Shown: positions 43,116 to 54,111 of the stretch, in pieces | How the letters are laid out: every line of letters begins with the position of its first letter | Numbering within the stretch: position 1 is the first letter of the stretch | NCBI RefSeq assembly: GCF_022662335.1 | Contig: NZ_JAKNQJ010000010.1 | Coordinates: forward strand, 1-64,000 | DNA length: 64,000 bases | From: Sphingomonas sp. CROZ-RG-20F-R02-07 | Lineage (GTDB): Bacteria; Pseudomonadota; Alphaproteobacteria; Sphingomonadales; Sphingomonadaceae | Direction of reading: 5' to 3' | Program-made: the position numbers and the translations under genes | Notes under the pieces: model-generated | The model's database searches: none | Told to the model about the DNA's origin: nothing | What the model saw: only the letters and a program-made list of their open reading frames with translations

Positions 43116-44321
43116 ATGAGCGATCCTAGGCCGGGGGTTCTCTACATGAGCTATGACGGCATGCTGGAGCCGCTGGGGCAAGGACAGGTTATCGCCTATC
43201 TCGAACGGCTGGCGGACGAATTTCGCATCCATCTGATAAGCTTCGAGAAGCCTGTGGACCTCGCTCGGGGGCCCAGCCTCCGCGCGCTGGAGGCGCGTCT
43301 TGCCGCTGTCGGTATCGTCTGGCACCGGCGGCGCTATCACAAGCGGCCGCGCTTCGTGTCGACCATTTGGGACATGGCCTGCGCGACCCTCGTGGCGGTC
43401 GCGATCGCTAGGCGAGAGCGGATCGCGGTCCTGCACGCGCGCAGCGTGCTCAGTGCGGCGATGCTCTACCCGGCCAGACTGCTCGCGCGCGCGCGCTTCA
43501 TCGTCGACATCCGCGGTTTTTGGGTCGACGAGAGGGTCGATGGCCACCAAATCAAAGCCGGCGGCGTGATATACCGGCTGCTCAAGCACATGGAAAACGC
43601 CATGCTTGGCGCGGCCGATCGCATCGTCGCCCTGACGGAGGCCTCGGCGCGCGTGCTTCGCGACGATCCGCGCTTCGGCCGACCGGCTGCACCGATCGCG
43701 GTAATCCCCACCTGTGCGGATCTCAACGCCTTCACGCCGGCGGTCCAGCCGCCACACGGTTTTGTTGTCGGCTATGTCGGCCAGATCGGCGGCTGGTACC
43801 GCTTCGACCGAATGGTAGAACTTTTCGCCGAGTTCCGACGGGTGCGTCCCGATGCCACCATGCTGGTCATCAACCGCAAAAACCATGATGAGATGCACCG
43901 GATCTTCGCGTCCTACGGGATCCCGCCTGACGCCTATGCGGTGCGCGGTGCCGAACTCGCCGAGGTGCCGGCTGAAGTGCGGCGGATGACGGTGGCGCTG
44001 TCGATCAATGCCGTGAACTTCGCCAATGCTGCGCGCGCACCGACCAAGCTTGCCGAATATCTCGGCTGCGGTGTGCCGTGCATCAGCAGCGAGGGAGTGG
44101 GGGACGTCGAGGCGATCCTCGAAGGCGAGCGCGTCGGCGTCGTGATCCGCGACTTCTCCGAGAAAGGCAAACATGCTGCGGTCGCGCAGATGCTCGCGCT
44201 GCTTGATGACCCCGGCCTGCCCGACCGCTGCGTCGCGGCGGCGCGGCGGCGCTTCGCGCTGATCGACGGCGTCGCCTCCTATCGCCGCCTCTACCACGAA
44301 TTGTCAGGGGAAGTGGCATGA
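43116..44321 (+). CDS. Glycosyltransferase, family 4 (GT-B)
   Basis: About 401 aa. N-terminal LYMSYDGMLEPLGQGQVIAY, a pattern common in GT4 enzymes of capsule clusters, and LHARSVLSAAML. The donor domain has VGYVGQIGGWYRFD and ARAPTKLAEYLGCGVPCI, then SSEGVGD; a first Glu of EX7E is not obvious, but APTKLAEYLG is the usual sugar-nucleotide segment. The ATG at 43116 gives the natural length; an open frame upstream to 42852 overlaps the polymerase gene and is not coding. The stop overlaps the next ATG. Confidence 0.85.
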   Translation: MSDPRPGVLYMSYDGMLEPLGQGQVIAYLERLADEFRIHLISFEKPVDLARGPSLRALEARLAAVGIVWHRRRYHKRPRFVSTIWDMACATLVAVAIARRERIAVLHARSVLSAAMLYPARLLARARFIVDIRGFWVDERVDGHQIKAGGVIYRLLKHMENAMLGAADRIVALTEASARVLRDDPRFGRPAAPIAVIPTCADLNAFTPAVQPPHGFVVGYVGQIGGWYRFDRMVELFAEFRRVRPDATMLVINRKNHDEMHRIFASYGIPPDAYAVRGAELAEVPAEVRRMTVALSINAVNFANAARAPTKLAEYLGCGVPCISSEGVGDVEAILEGERVGVVIRDFSEKGKHAAVAQMLALLDDPGLPDRCVAAARRRFALIDGVASYRRLYHELSGEVA

Positions 44322-45418
44322 GCAAGCGCCGCCGGATGCTGGTGTTGTGCCCCTTCCCGGAAGGCGTCGCGGCAGGGCAACGGCTCAAGTACGAGCATTA
44401 TTTCGACGACTGGCGCGCCGCTGGCTGGGACATCACCGTGTCGCCGTTCATGGACCGGGCGATGTGGGACATCGTCTACGCGCCCGGGCGTATGTTACAG
44501 AAAGCGGCCGGCGTGCTGCGCGGCGAACTGAGGCGTCTGCGCGACTACGCGCGTATCGGTCGCTATGACTTGGTCTATGTCCACATGAACGTGACCCCAC
44601 TCGGCACCGCTGCCACCGAGCGGCTGGTGCGCGCGCGCGCAAAGCGGATCGTCTACGACCTAGAGGACAATGTCCTGCACGGATCGGGCGGGTCAAGCGT
44701 CAACCGGATCGCCGGATTGCTCAGGGGTACGGGCAAGATCAGGTATTTGATTGAGGCTGCCGACCACGTCATCGCCTCCTCGCCTTCGCTTGCGGAGACT
44801 TGCGCGGGGCTCAACCGCCGGGGGGCGGCGACCTACATCTCCTCGTCGGTCGACACCGACCGCTTCGTTCCCGCCCCGCCCCGCCCCATCGGCGCGCCGG
44901 TCACGATCGGCTGGACGGGAACGTTCAGCAGCCGTCCCTATCTCGACCTGCTCGCCCCTGTTTTCCGCCGCCTCGCCGAGCGGGTGTCATTTCGCCTTCG
45001 GGTGATCGGCAATTTCGACTACCAGTTGCCCGGCGTCGACCTGGAGGTCATCACCTGGACCGCCGCGCGCGAGGTAGCCGACCTTCAGGCGCTCGACATC
45101 GGCGTCTATCCGCTCCCGCTCGATGACTGGGTGACGGGCAAGAGCGGCCTGAAGGCGATCCAGTACATGGCATTCGGCATCCCGCCGGTCGCGACCGAGG
45201 TCGGCACCACGCCCTTGCTGATCCGCGACCGCGACAATGGCCGCCTCGTGCGGAGCGAGGACGAGTGGGTCGACGCACTGGAGGAACTGGTTTGCGATCC
45301 GGCGCTGCGCGCACGGCTTGGTGCCGCGGCGCGCGCCGATGCGGTGGCGAAATACTCGGTGGCGGCGATCGCCGTCCACTATCGCCGGGTGCTGGCGAAA
45401 GCCGAAGCAGCACGCTAA
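44318..45418 (+). CDS. Glycosyltransferase, GT-B (family 4-like)
   Basis: 366 aa. MLVLCPFPEGVAAGQRLKYE is a typical N terminus of GT4 relatives. Also seen are VYVHMNVTPLGTAATERL, IGWTGTFSSRPYLDLLAPV and GKSGLKAIQYMAFGIPPVAT, the donor-binding helix. Coupled to the previous glycosyltransferase gene by an ATGA overlap, so the two probably add consecutive sugars. Donor unknown. Confidence 0.85.
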   Translation: MSKRRRMLVLCPFPEGVAAGQRLKYEHYFDDWRAAGWDITVSPFMDRAMWDIVYAPGRMLQKAAGVLRGELRRLRDYARIGRYDLVYVHMNVTPLGTAATERLVRARAKRIVYDLEDNVLHGSGGSSVNRIAGLLRGTGKIRYLIEAADHVIASSPSLAETCAGLNRRGAATYISSSVDTDRFVPAPPRPIGAPVTIGWTGTFSSRPYLDLLAPVFRRLAERVSFRLRVIGNFDYQLPGVDLEVITWTAAREVADLQALDIGVYPLPLDDWVTGKSGLKAIQYMAFGIPPVATEVGTTPLLIRDRDNGRLVRSEDEWVDALEELVCDPALRARLGAAARADAVAKYSVAAIAVHYRRVLAKAEAAR

Positions 45419-45516
45419 CCGCTCTCCGCGGCTTGCCGATCCCCCGGTCGGGCCGGTAGGAGGCGCTTACGAAATCCCGGGCGCCGTTCTGCGCGCCCGC
45501 TGCCGAGAGAGGTTGA

Positions 45517-46422
45517 ATGACCAAGCGGATCTACATTGCCGGCGCCGGCGGCATGCTGGGCGAGGCGTTCCACCACGTGTTCGGCCCCGACCACGAGCTG
45601 AAATGCACCGACATCGACGTCAACGCCGACTGGTTGTCGCTGCTCGATTTCCGCGATCTCGACGCCTACCGCGCCGATGTCGAGGCGTTTAAGCCCGACT
45701 ATCTGTTCCATCTCGGCGCCTATACCAGCCTTGAATATTGCGAGGAGCACGTCGCCGACACCTACGCCACCAACACGCTGGCGGTCGAAAACGCGGTGCA
45801 CATCGCCAACCGGCTCGGCATCCCGCTTCTCTACATCAGCACCGCGGGCATCTTCGACGGGCGCCAGGAGACCTATGACGACTGGGACGATCCCGCCCCG
45901 CTCGGCCACTATGCCCGCAGCAAATACGCAGGCGAGCGCTTCGTGGTCGCCAATGCCGACCGCTATCTGGTGTGTCGCGCCGGCTGGATGATGGGCGGCG
46001 GCCCGACCAAGGACAAGAAGTTCGTTCAGAAGCTGATGAAGCAGCTCAAGGACGGCGCGACCGAGCTCCACGTCGTGGACGACAAGCTCGGCACCCCCAC
46101 CTACACGCGCGACTTCGCGGCGAACGTCAAGCTGTTGCTCGAACGCGAGCTGTGGGGCGTCTACAACATGGTCTGCGGCGGCGTGACCGGCCGCTTTGAG
46201 GTCGCCCAATACCTTGTGCAGGCGCTCGGGTTGACCGAGAAGGTGGCGGTGACGCCAGTAACGTCCGACTATTTCGCGGCCGAATATTTTGCGGCGCGAC
46301 CGCCGTCGGAGCGGCTGCTCACGGTCAAGCTCGACTTGCGCGGTGCCAACGTGATGCGCGACTGGCGCGTCTGCCTCGACGAGTATCTGGCGGACAAATA
46401 CGTCGGCTATCTCGATCGCTGA
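45517..46422 (+). CDS. RmlD-like NAD(P)-dependent sugar-nucleotide reductase (SDR)
   Basis: 301 aa. Rossmann motif IAGAGGMLGEAF at about residue 7, TxYxxK-type catalytic region with LYISTAGIFDG and GHYARSKYAGERF (Tyr/Lys pair), and GTPTYTRDFAANV, a stretch typical of dTDP-4-dehydrorhamnose reductase (RmlD). RmlA, RmlB and RmlC are not in the window, so either they are elsewhere or the protein reduces another 4-keto sugar, possibly in the 6-deoxyhexose branch that FdtA and FdtB use. Confidence 0.82.
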   Translation: MTKRIYIAGAGGMLGEAFHHVFGPDHELKCTDIDVNADWLSLLDFRDLDAYRADVEAFKPDYLFHLGAYTSLEYCEEHVADTYATNTLAVENAVHIANRLGIPLLYISTAGIFDGRQETYDDWDDPAPLGHYARSKYAGERFVVANADRYLVCRAGWMMGGGPTKDKKFVQKLMKQLKDGATELHVVDDKLGTPTYTRDFAANVKLLLERELWGVYNMVCGGVTGRFEVAQYLVQALGLTEKVAVTPVTSDYFAAEYFAARPPSERLLTVKLDLRGANVMRDWRVCLDEYLADKYVGYLDR

Positions 46423-46429
46423 GGGGGGC

Positions 46430-47536
46430 ATGACCACGCCCGGCCGCTTGGCCTTTCTCCTGCCCCATATGACGGGCGGCGGGGCTGAGCGGGTCGCGCT
46501 GCGGCTGATCGAGGATTTCGTCGCCTACGGTCACCCTGTCGACCTGCTGCTCATGACGCAATGGGGTGAGCTGCTGCCGCTGCTGCCGCCGGCAGTGCGC
46601 ATCATCGACCTGCACGCCCCGCGCGTCCGTGACGTGATCCGGCCGCTCGCCCGCTACCTGCGGACCGAGCGGCCCGAAGGATTGCAGGCGTTCATGTGGC
46701 CGCTGACCGTGGCCGCCGTCGTCGCGCATCGCCTCGCCCGGTCGAACGTACGCTTGGTACTGAGCGACCACACCACGCTGTCCAAGCAATATGGCCATTT
46801 GGGGCGGGCGCGCCGCGCGCTGCTGCGCGAGAGCATCCGCTTTGCCTATCCGCGCGCCGACGCGCGCGTCGCGGTATCGGCGCAGGCGGCGGACGATCTG
46901 GCAGCGGTTGGGGGACTGGCGCGGGACGGGATCACGGTGATCTACAACCCGGTCGACCGACCGTCCGCCGAGGTTCGGGACAGTGCCGCGGCGCAAGCGG
47001 CCGCGGCCGCGTGGGGGAATGCCACGGCGCGCATCATCACCGTCGGCGGCCTCAAGGCAGCGAAGAACCAACCGCTCTTGATCGAAGCGTTCGCAATCCT
47101 TCGCCGAAGCCGACCGGCGCGGCTGGTGATCCTAGGCGAAGGCGAGCTTCGGGGTAAACTGGAGGCGCTGGTCGCCGCGCGCGGGCTAACCGGCGACGTG
47201 GTGCTGCCGGGATTCTTCACCGATCCCTGGCCCTTCTACGACACCGCGCAGGTGTTCGCGCTGTCGTCCGACTACGAGGGCTACGGCAATGTTCTGATCG
47301 AGGCGATGCGCGCCGGGCTGTCGATCGCCAGCACCGATTGCCCGAGCGGCCCGCGCGAGATCCTAGACGGCGGAACTTTTGGGCGGCTGGTGCCCTGCGA
47401 CGACCCGGCCGCGCTGGCACTGGCGCTGGCGGAGATGCTTGACCATCCCGCCCATCCGGCCATCATGCGGGCACGGGCGGAGGCGCTGTCCGGGCAAGAC
47501 ACGTCCGACCGTTATCTGGAACTGATGACGGCCTAG
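46430..47536 (+). CDS. Glycosyltransferase, family 4 (GT-B)
   Basis: 368 aa. LLPHMTGGGAERVALRLIED near the N terminus marks the GT4 branch with WabH/PglJ-like enzymes. The donor domain has ITVGGLKAAKNQPLLIEA, VILGEGELRGKLEAL and SSDYEGYGNVLIEAMRAGL (complete E-x7-E), followed by STDCPSGPREIL. A well-conserved retaining glycosyltransferase, probably for a UDP-HexNAc or hexose donor. It begins 7 bp after the RmlD-like gene. Confidence 0.92.
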   Translation: MTTPGRLAFLLPHMTGGGAERVALRLIEDFVAYGHPVDLLLMTQWGELLPLLPPAVRIIDLHAPRVRDVIRPLARYLRTERPEGLQAFMWPLTVAAVVAHRLARSNVRLVLSDHTTLSKQYGHLGRARRALLRESIRFAYPRADARVAVSAQAADDLAAVGGLARDGITVIYNPVDRPSAEVRDSAAAQAAAAAWGNATARIITVGGLKAAKNQPLLIEAFAILRRSRPARLVILGEGELRGKLEALVAARGLTGDVVLPGFFTDPWPFYDTAQVFALSSDYEGYGNVLIEAMRAGLSIASTDCPSGPREILDGGTFGRLVPCDDPAALALALAEMLDHPAHPAIMRARAEALSGQDTSDRYLELMTA

Positions 47537-47560
47537 CGCCAGCGCCAAAATGTCCCCGCA

Positions 47561-48562
47561 TCACCGCGCGGAAGCGCCACGCCGCGTCAGGCGCTTCACT
47601 GCGCCGTAGAGCCTGGGATTGGCAGCCAGCATCGCGCGGGCGAGAAAGGCCGGCTCGCGCAGCAGCCGCAGCGGCAGCCCGGGCTTTTCCCCCTGCACGT
47701 AGCGGAGGAACGTGACCAGGCCGCGGTAATCGCGCGCGCGGATATAGGCGACCATCGACGCCCGCGTGGTGCTGGCCATAACCCGGTCGCGCCAGCTGCG
47801 GATGAAGGCAGGATCGAGGCCGACGCTTGCGGCGTGCGCCGCCACGCCGTCGATCATGGGAAAATTCTCCTGGTACTTGGCGAGGTCGGCGTTCTTGGTC
47901 TCGTTGGCGCCGTGTTGCACCCAGGCGGCGACCACGCCGTCCAGGAACGCGACCTTGCGCCCCATCACCAAGCGGAAGAACGACTCCCAGTCGTTGCGCG
48001 GCACGCCATCCTCCCAATAGCATCCAAGTTCCATCGCACGGTGCCGGTCGAAGACGATCGAATTGTGGTTCCACACGATCTGTCCGTCGGCGAAGCGGTC
48101 GAGGAATTCGGTGCCGGACATCACCCGCGGATGCGGCGGGTTGCGGATGTCGAGCCGCGCACTGGTGGCGTCGTTGATCTCGCAATAGTCGGCAAAGACC
48201 AATGCAACCGCAGGATCGGCCGTGACGGCCGCCATCGCCCGCGACAGGAAGCTCCGGTCGACGAAGTAATCGTCGGCATCGAGGTTCACCGCCCAGTCGC
48301 CGGTGGCGTTGTAAAATAGATTTTGGTGGTAGTTGCGCAGAATGCCCAGATTGGGATCGTTGCGATGATACGAAACCCGCGTCTCGCCGGACGTGGCGAT
48401 GAAATCGCGCACCACCTGGCCTGTCGCATCGGATGATCCATCGTCCGACACCACGACTTCGACGTTGGGATAATCCTGATCCAGCGCGCTGCGGATCGAA
48501 CGGAGGATGAACCCGGCCTGGTTGTAGGTCGGTATCGTCACGGATACCTTGGGCGTGTTCAC
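47561..48562 (-). CDS. Glycosyltransferase, family 2 (GT-A)
   Basis: 333 aa. SVTIPTYNQAGFILRSIRSA, then VVVSDDGSSDATGQVV and VNLDADDYFV (DxD metal site). The C-terminal half is helical, with no membrane segment. GTG start behind GGGAGAAGACA. It is convergent with the GT4 gene at 46430 (24 bp between stops) and divergent from the next GT2 gene. Inverting transferase of unknown donor. Confidence 0.9.
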   Translation of the reverse strand: MNTPKVSVTIPTYNQAGFILRSIRSALDQDYPNVEVVVSDDGSSDATGQVVRDFIATSGETRVSYHRNDPNLGILRNYHQNLFYNATGDWAVNLDADDYFVDRSFLSRAMAAVTADPAVALVFADYCEINDATSARLDIRNPPHPRVMSGTEFLDRFADGQIVWNHNSIVFDRHRAMELGCYWEDGVPRNDWESFFRLVMGRKVAFLDGVVAAWVQHGANETKNADLAKYQENFPMIDGVAAHAASVGLDPAFIRSWRDRVMASTTRASMVAYIRARDYRGLVTFLRYVQGEKPGLPLRLLREPAFLARAMLAANPRLYGAVKRLTRRGASAR

Positions 48563-48778
48563 TGTCTTCTCCCGTTGCCGTCGCGGATGAGCGAGCCCGC
48601 CTGCGTCCGGTTCGCACCAGCAAGTGGCGAGCGGATCGACGGCACGGCGCGTACGCGAGGGCAGTTCCTTGACACGCCAGCATCCGTCCGATCAAGGTGT
48701 GGAAGGCGCGAAGCCATCGTGAAACACGGCGCGCGCACGACCAGCGGCCTGTCAGCTTTTCAAGAGAACCGCATCCCT

Positions 48779-49798
48779 ATGACGGACAGTAGAGACGATG
48801 TGGCGTCGATCTCCATCGTCATCCCCTGCTACAATCGCGCCGGGTTGGTCGGTCAGGCGATCGAAAGCGCGCTTGCGTATGGCGAGGGTGCTGAGGTCAT
48901 CGTGGTGGACGACGGGTCCACCGACGCGTCTTGGGAAGTGATATCGTCTTTCGACGACCGCGTGCGTCGCTTCCGCATTCCCAATGGCGGGGTGTCGGCC
49001 GCGCGCAACTTCGGCGTGGCGCAGGCGACAAGCGCCTTTATCCGGTTCCTCGATTCCGACGACCGCATGGCGCCGCAGGGGGTCTCGGCACTGGTCGCCG
49101 CGCAGAAGACAGCTCCCTCAAATGCGATCGTGTTTGGAGATGCGAGCGCGATCGGTCCGGACGGCAAGGCGCTCTCCCAATGCGGCTACGGCTATGCCGC
49201 GGTCGCTCGCCCAGGCCTGATCTCGCGCGCGACGCTGCTGTCGCGGATCATGTCGCCCCTGCTTCCGCTCTATCCGAGAGATGCGTTGCAGCGGCTGGGC
49301 GGTTTCGACCCCGCGTTCACGCTCGGTGAGGATCAGGAACTCGCCGTGCGTTTGGTAGCGGCGGGTTACGAGTTCCACCGCGTTCCGGTCATCGTAGCGG
49401 AGGTGCGCGAGCATGGCGGCGCGCGGCTGTCGCGGACGATTACCGCGGTATGGTACGACCGGCAGGTCGACGTGTTCTCCGCCATTGTGCGGCACATGGA
49501 GACGGCGACACCGCCGATTACGCCTCACGAGGCCTCCGCACTGGCGACGATGCTGTGGGTCGTCGCACGCGATGCCGCCCGCGCCCGCTACCGGCCCCAA
49601 GCGGAGTGCTTGTTCGCCTTTGCCACGAAGCTGGTCGGATTAGCCGCCGCACCCCCAAGGCTGCGTCCGCTGTACCGGTGGGTTGGCCTCTACCGTACCG
49701 AACGAATAATAGAGGTGGGAAAGCGCGTCCTGCGCGGCGTACGGCGGCCGGCGGCCGGCGAAGAATTAGGGACGATCGACAGCGATCTAGCTGCGTAA
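48779..49798 (+). CDS. Glycosyltransferase, family 2 (GT-A), 3' end at an IS junction
   Basis: 339 aa. SISIVIPCYNRAGLVGQAI, VIVVDDGSTDASWEVI, GVSAARNFGVAQATSAFI, FLDSDDRM (DxD) and FDPAFTLGEDQEL (the ED motif before the catalytic base) are all present. ATG 48779 is the natural start; the frame is open upstream to 48575. The last codons and stop (49790-49798) coincide with the end of an IS5 remnant, so the native C terminus may have been a few residues different. The catalytic domain is intact. Confidence 0.88.
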   Translation: MTDSRDDVASISIVIPCYNRAGLVGQAIESALAYGEGAEVIVVDDGSTDASWEVISSFDDRVRRFRIPNGGVSAARNFGVAQATSAFIRFLDSDDRMAPQGVSALVAAQKTAPSNAIVFGDASAIGPDGKALSQCGYGYAAVARPGLISRATLLSRIMSPLLPLYPRDALQRLGGFDPAFTLGEDQELAVRLVAAGYEFHRVPVIVAEVREHGGARLSRTITAVWYDRQVDVFSAIVRHMETATPPITPHEASALATMLWVVARDAARARYRPQAECLFAFATKLVGLAAAPPRLRPLYRWVGLYRTERIIEVGKRVLRGVRRPAAGEELGTIDSDLAA

Positions 49799-49944
49799 GT
49801 CATTGCCATCATAGGCTTTGTCGGCGAGCACCGCTCCGCCGCGCTGGCCTTCGAGCAGGCCGGATGCCGAGGCGACTCGCTGGCTTGCCCGGGCGTGATG
49901 CGGAACCGCGAGGGCCGGCCGAGCGTGTCCGCGAGCATGTGGAC
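49790..49944 (-). pseudogene. IS5-family transposase remnant, middle part
   Basis: Encodes VHMLADTLGRPSRFRITPGQ in one frame and GLLEGQRGGAVLADKAYDGN in the next, so one frameshift separates them. It stops after DLR, where an intact IS5 transposase would have about 80 more residues. It continues the fragment at 51129-51402. Confidence 0.75.
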
Positions 49945-49976
49945 CCCTTCGACAAGCTCAGCAACCGTATTGCAGG

Positions 49977-51128
<1,152 letters not shown>

Positions 51129-51402
51129 CTTGGTCGTCAGTCCGCCTCGGGAACGCCCCAGCGCCTGATCCTTAGCTCCCTTTTCCGGTCGCCGCCTGCT
51201 GGTGGACGCGAACGATGGTGCTGTCGATCATCAGATACCGGTTGTCCCGGACGGCCGTCAGCGCCTCGAACACCCGCTCCCAGAGCCCGGCGTGACACCA
51301 GCGGCTGAAACCCCGGTGCACCGTTGCGTGGTCGTGGCGCTCCCGTGACGTACCTGTCCCATATGGCTTCCTTCCATTCCAACGAAAGGATCGCACCATC
51401 AA
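51129..51402 (-). pseudogene. IS5-family transposase remnant, N-terminal part
   Basis: Encodes VFEALTAVRDNRYLMIDSTI, then VRVHQQAATGKGS and a stop in one frame, then AKDQALGRSRGGLTTK in another. In intact IS427-like copies this junction holds a longer A run; here only four As remain (about 51180-51183), so the frames no longer connect by a single -1 slip. The start is degenerate. Confidence 0.7.
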
Positions 51403-51419
51403 ACCGTGGGATAAAATAC

Positions 51420-52415
51420 CTAGCCAACCTTGCCGCCGTTCTGCCGAAAACCCCGATTAATGCGGCTCTGGATCAGCCACCGGATACGCGATTTCAGATA
51501 ATGCCTCAGCACGAGGCGCCGGTCGATGTTGCGGGGCAGATGCCGGAGCAGTGCCGCTTCCCGGCCCGCCAGTCTGCTGCCAGACAGCGCGATCAGCGCC
51601 TCGTGCGTGGCGATTGTTCGCTCGCAAATCTTGCGAATATCGGGGTCGATGGAACCGACATGGTCGGCATCGATCAATCGCTGCCTCGCATCTTCCAGAA
51701 GAACGGTATTCTTCTTTACCGACCAGTTGCCTAAATAGTCCTTAAGGTTTTGGGCGTGCGTACGGGAGACTCCGCCCTCTACCCGATACCGGATCGTCTT
51801 ATCGTTTATAAACTGGATTTGACCGCCAAGCAGGAGCGCTCGCCAGCCGAGAACCCTATCTTCATAGATGAGCTTGGGACCAAAACCGGGGAAACTCTCG
51901 ATCAGATCGCGCGTGAACGCGCAGCTGGCACCGATTGCCTCGCTGAAACCGCCGGCGATGCCGGCAAGGTCGTGTTGTCCGGTATAGACCCAGCTCGGCT
52001 GGGCGATGATCCGTCCTTCAAGATCCATCAATTCAATATCGGAATACATCGAGACGGTGCCGCCACCCAAGCTCTGCCAGTGCCTGACCATCGACGAGAC
52101 GCGGTGGGGCAGCGGGATATCGTCTCCGGCGATGCCGACGATCAACGCGCCCCGGCATTCCCGCACCGCTTGGTCGAGATGATATGCGGCCCCTTTGTTC
52201 ACCGGTGTGCGGCGGACGCGCACATGGTGCCGGCCGGTGTAGCCAGCGGCAAGTTCCAGCAACCGCTCATAGCTGCCGTCGGTAGACCCGTCGTCCGACA
52301 GCAGGATTTCCATTTCGCCGTCGTAATCTTGCGCATAGGCCGCGGCGACCACCTCGTCCACGTATCGACATTGGTTATAGACGTAGACGATCTGCGACAC
52401 TTGGAACAAGGTCAT
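51420..52415 (-). CDS. Glycosyltransferase, family 2 (GT-A)
   Basis: 331 aa. VSQIVYVYNQCRYVDEVVAA (the usual VxVxxYN with a slightly unusual N terminus), ILLSDDGSTDGSYERL, VGIAGDDIPLPHRV in place of the DxD site, and KLIYEDRVLGWRALLLGG with the ED motif. Probably inverting. The ATG overlaps the Wzx stop (ATGA), so it is coupled to the flippase gene. It ends just beside an IS5 remnant but looks complete. Confidence 0.85.
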   Translation of the reverse strand: MTLFQVSQIVYVYNQCRYVDEVVAAAYAQDYDGEMEILLSDDGSTDGSYERLLELAAGYTGRHHVRVRRTPVNKGAAYHLDQAVRECRGALIVGIAGDDIPLPHRVSSMVRHWQSLGGGTVSMYSDIELMDLEGRIIAQPSWVYTGQHDLAGIAGGFSEAIGASCAFTRDLIESFPGFGPKLIYEDRVLGWRALLLGGQIQFINDKTIRYRVEGGVSRTHAQNLKDYLGNWSVKKNTVLLEDARQRLIDADHVGSIDPDIRKICERTIATHEALIALSGSRLAGREAALLRHLPRNIDRRLVLRHYLKSRIRWLIQSRINRGFRQNGGKVG

Positions 52416-54025
52416 GGACGCCGCTCCTCACCGGCTTTGAGATGGAGGAGCCGACGAAGCTGCCCCGCCATAGAGGATAGGATCGCAAGCCGGGCAGGCA
52501 AGCCGCCAAGCTGATCTAGGCAGAGCAGTGCGAACAGGGCAGCGGCGCCCGCCATCATGATCCCGGCCAGCAGGCCGACCGGAGCCGACCACGTGCTAAC
52601 TGCGGCCACCAGCGCAACGGTGAGGAACGTCGCCGCAGCGTGCAACACAACGCGTCGGGTCCAGGCAAAGCCAGTCATGCGGCGCGCAAGGAAATAGACC
52701 GCCGGAACATAGGCGCCGTACATCAGTAGAAAGCCCATGCCGGTCGCCGGAAGCCCTAGCCGGTCGATCGCCAGCCACACAAAAACGGCATAGACGCCCA
52801 CTCCAAGCGTCTCGGTCAGCACGAAGGCGCGGCCATTGCCCGAGGCGAGGATAACGAAGCCGATCGGCCAGCCGATGATCTTCAGCACGTCTCCCAGGAT
52901 CTGCCAGCGCAGCACCTCGGCGGCCGGAGCGAATGCGCCAGAATAGAGCAGGCGGATAGCCCAGGGGGCGGCAGCCTCCATGCCGATCAGGATCGGCGCG
53001 GCCAGTAGCAGTGCGATCTCGGCTTGCTCGTTCACCATGCGGTTGACGAGCGCCGGATCGCGGATCGCAGCCGTGAGACGCGGGTAATAGTCGGTTCCCA
53101 TTGCCTGAAGCACGAAGCCGAGATAAGTCATGGAGATCATCCACGCGGCCGAGAAATGGCCTAAGGCGACCGGCCCGAGCCGCTGCGCGACGATCGCGCG
53201 CACTGCAAGCAGCGCCGTGGTGACCGAAATCCCTCCCAGCATGAAGCTGACGCCGAGCCGCGCCATCGGCCACCACTGCGCCCGCATATCGACGAGAGAC
53301 GGGCGGGCGGTGGCGGTGCGGGGCACGCGCCGGACATACCATCCCGTGACCAGCGCTCCCGTCAGTGGCGCGGCGAGGACATAGACGACGATGCCGTGCT
53401 CCCCCCATAAAGCAAGCGCGGCGATCCCTAATCCCGTTCCCAAGATCGCCCCGCCGACGCTGGCGCGTGCCATGTCGCCGATCCGGCGCACGCCATTGAG
53501 CAGCGCGATCTGCGCGCCGTTGACCACCGTCAGTCCGACCGCGAGGCCGAGCCAACCGACCGCCGATGCCTGTGCGGGATCGCCCAGCACGTGTCGGGCG
53601 AGCGGTTCGCGTAGTAGCCAGAAGGCAGCCGTGCCAAACAGCGCCAGCACCGCCGTCCCCCAAAACAGGGCGCCCCGCGTCGCCGTTACCGCGCGCACGT
53701 CGCCGTCGCCTGTCGCTTCGGCCAATTGGCGCACTGCGCTGCTGCCGATTCCTAGTCCCGCCACGGCGCCGCCCGTCGCGAACAGGTTCTGGAGTAGCCC
53801 AATCAGGCCGATCCCCGCCGGACCGAGCAGCAGCGCGGCCACCTTGGTGCGGATCAGTCCAATCGCAATGTTGAGGATCGACGCGCCACCAATGATCGAG
53901 GACGAGCGCAGGATCTGGCGCGCCGAACCGGTTCCGGCTGCGGCAACCGGTATGACTTTGGCTGCGTCCACAGGGTCGGTCCCCGCGGGGCCAGGCGTGC
54001 CCTCCAAAGCGACCATTGTCAGCAT
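52412..54025 (-). CDS. wzx: Wzx-type lipid-linked oligosaccharide flippase
   Basis: 537 aa with about 12-14 membrane segments, after a Gly/Ala-rich cytoplasmic lead of about 35 residues. SSSIIGGASILNIAIGLIRTKVA and related stretches (LLLGPAGIGLIGLLQN; FVLQAMGTDYYPRLTAA) are typical of the MOP-superfamily Wzx/O-antigen translocase branch. It flips undecaprenyl-PP-linked repeat units to the periplasm for the polymerase. Divergent from the DegT-like gene with about 86 bp between starts. Confidence 0.9.
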   Translation of the reverse strand: MLTMVALEGTPGPAGTDPVDAAKVIPVAAAGTGSARQILRSSSIIGGASILNIAIGLIRTKVAALLLGPAGIGLIGLLQNLFATGGAVAGLGIGSSAVRQLAEATGDGDVRAVTATRGALFWGTAVLALFGTAAFWLLREPLARHVLGDPAQASAVGWLGLAVGLTVVNGAQIALLNGVRRIGDMARASVGGAILGTGLGIAALALWGEHGIVVYVLAAPLTGALVTGWYVRRVPRTATARPSLVDMRAQWWPMARLGVSFMLGGISVTTALLAVRAIVAQRLGPVALGHFSAAWMISMTYLGFVLQAMGTDYYPRLTAAIRDPALVNRMVNEQAEIALLLAAPILIGMEAAAPWAIRLLYSGAFAPAAEVLRWQILGDVLKIIGWPIGFVILASGNGRAFVLTETLGVGVYAVFVWLAIDRLGLPATGMGFLLMYGAYVPAVYFLARRMTGFAWTRRVVLHAAATFLTVALVAAVSTWSAPVGLLAGIMMAGAAALFALLCLDQLGGLPARLAILSSMAGQLRRLLHLKAGEERRP

Positions 54026-54111
54026 ATCCCCATATTCGTATAGCTTGGTACCAGCAGTTATGCCGCCCGCGCGATGCGCGACCTCTTACCGAAAGCGTCG
54101 GCAGTCAAGCG

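Noticed and set aside
49946..49963. The short sequence TTCGACAAGCTCAGCAAC as a regulatory site
   Set aside because: It resembles a widespread intergenic repeat motif seen in many proteobacterial genomes and sits at an IS junction; no further copy was found by eye in this window.
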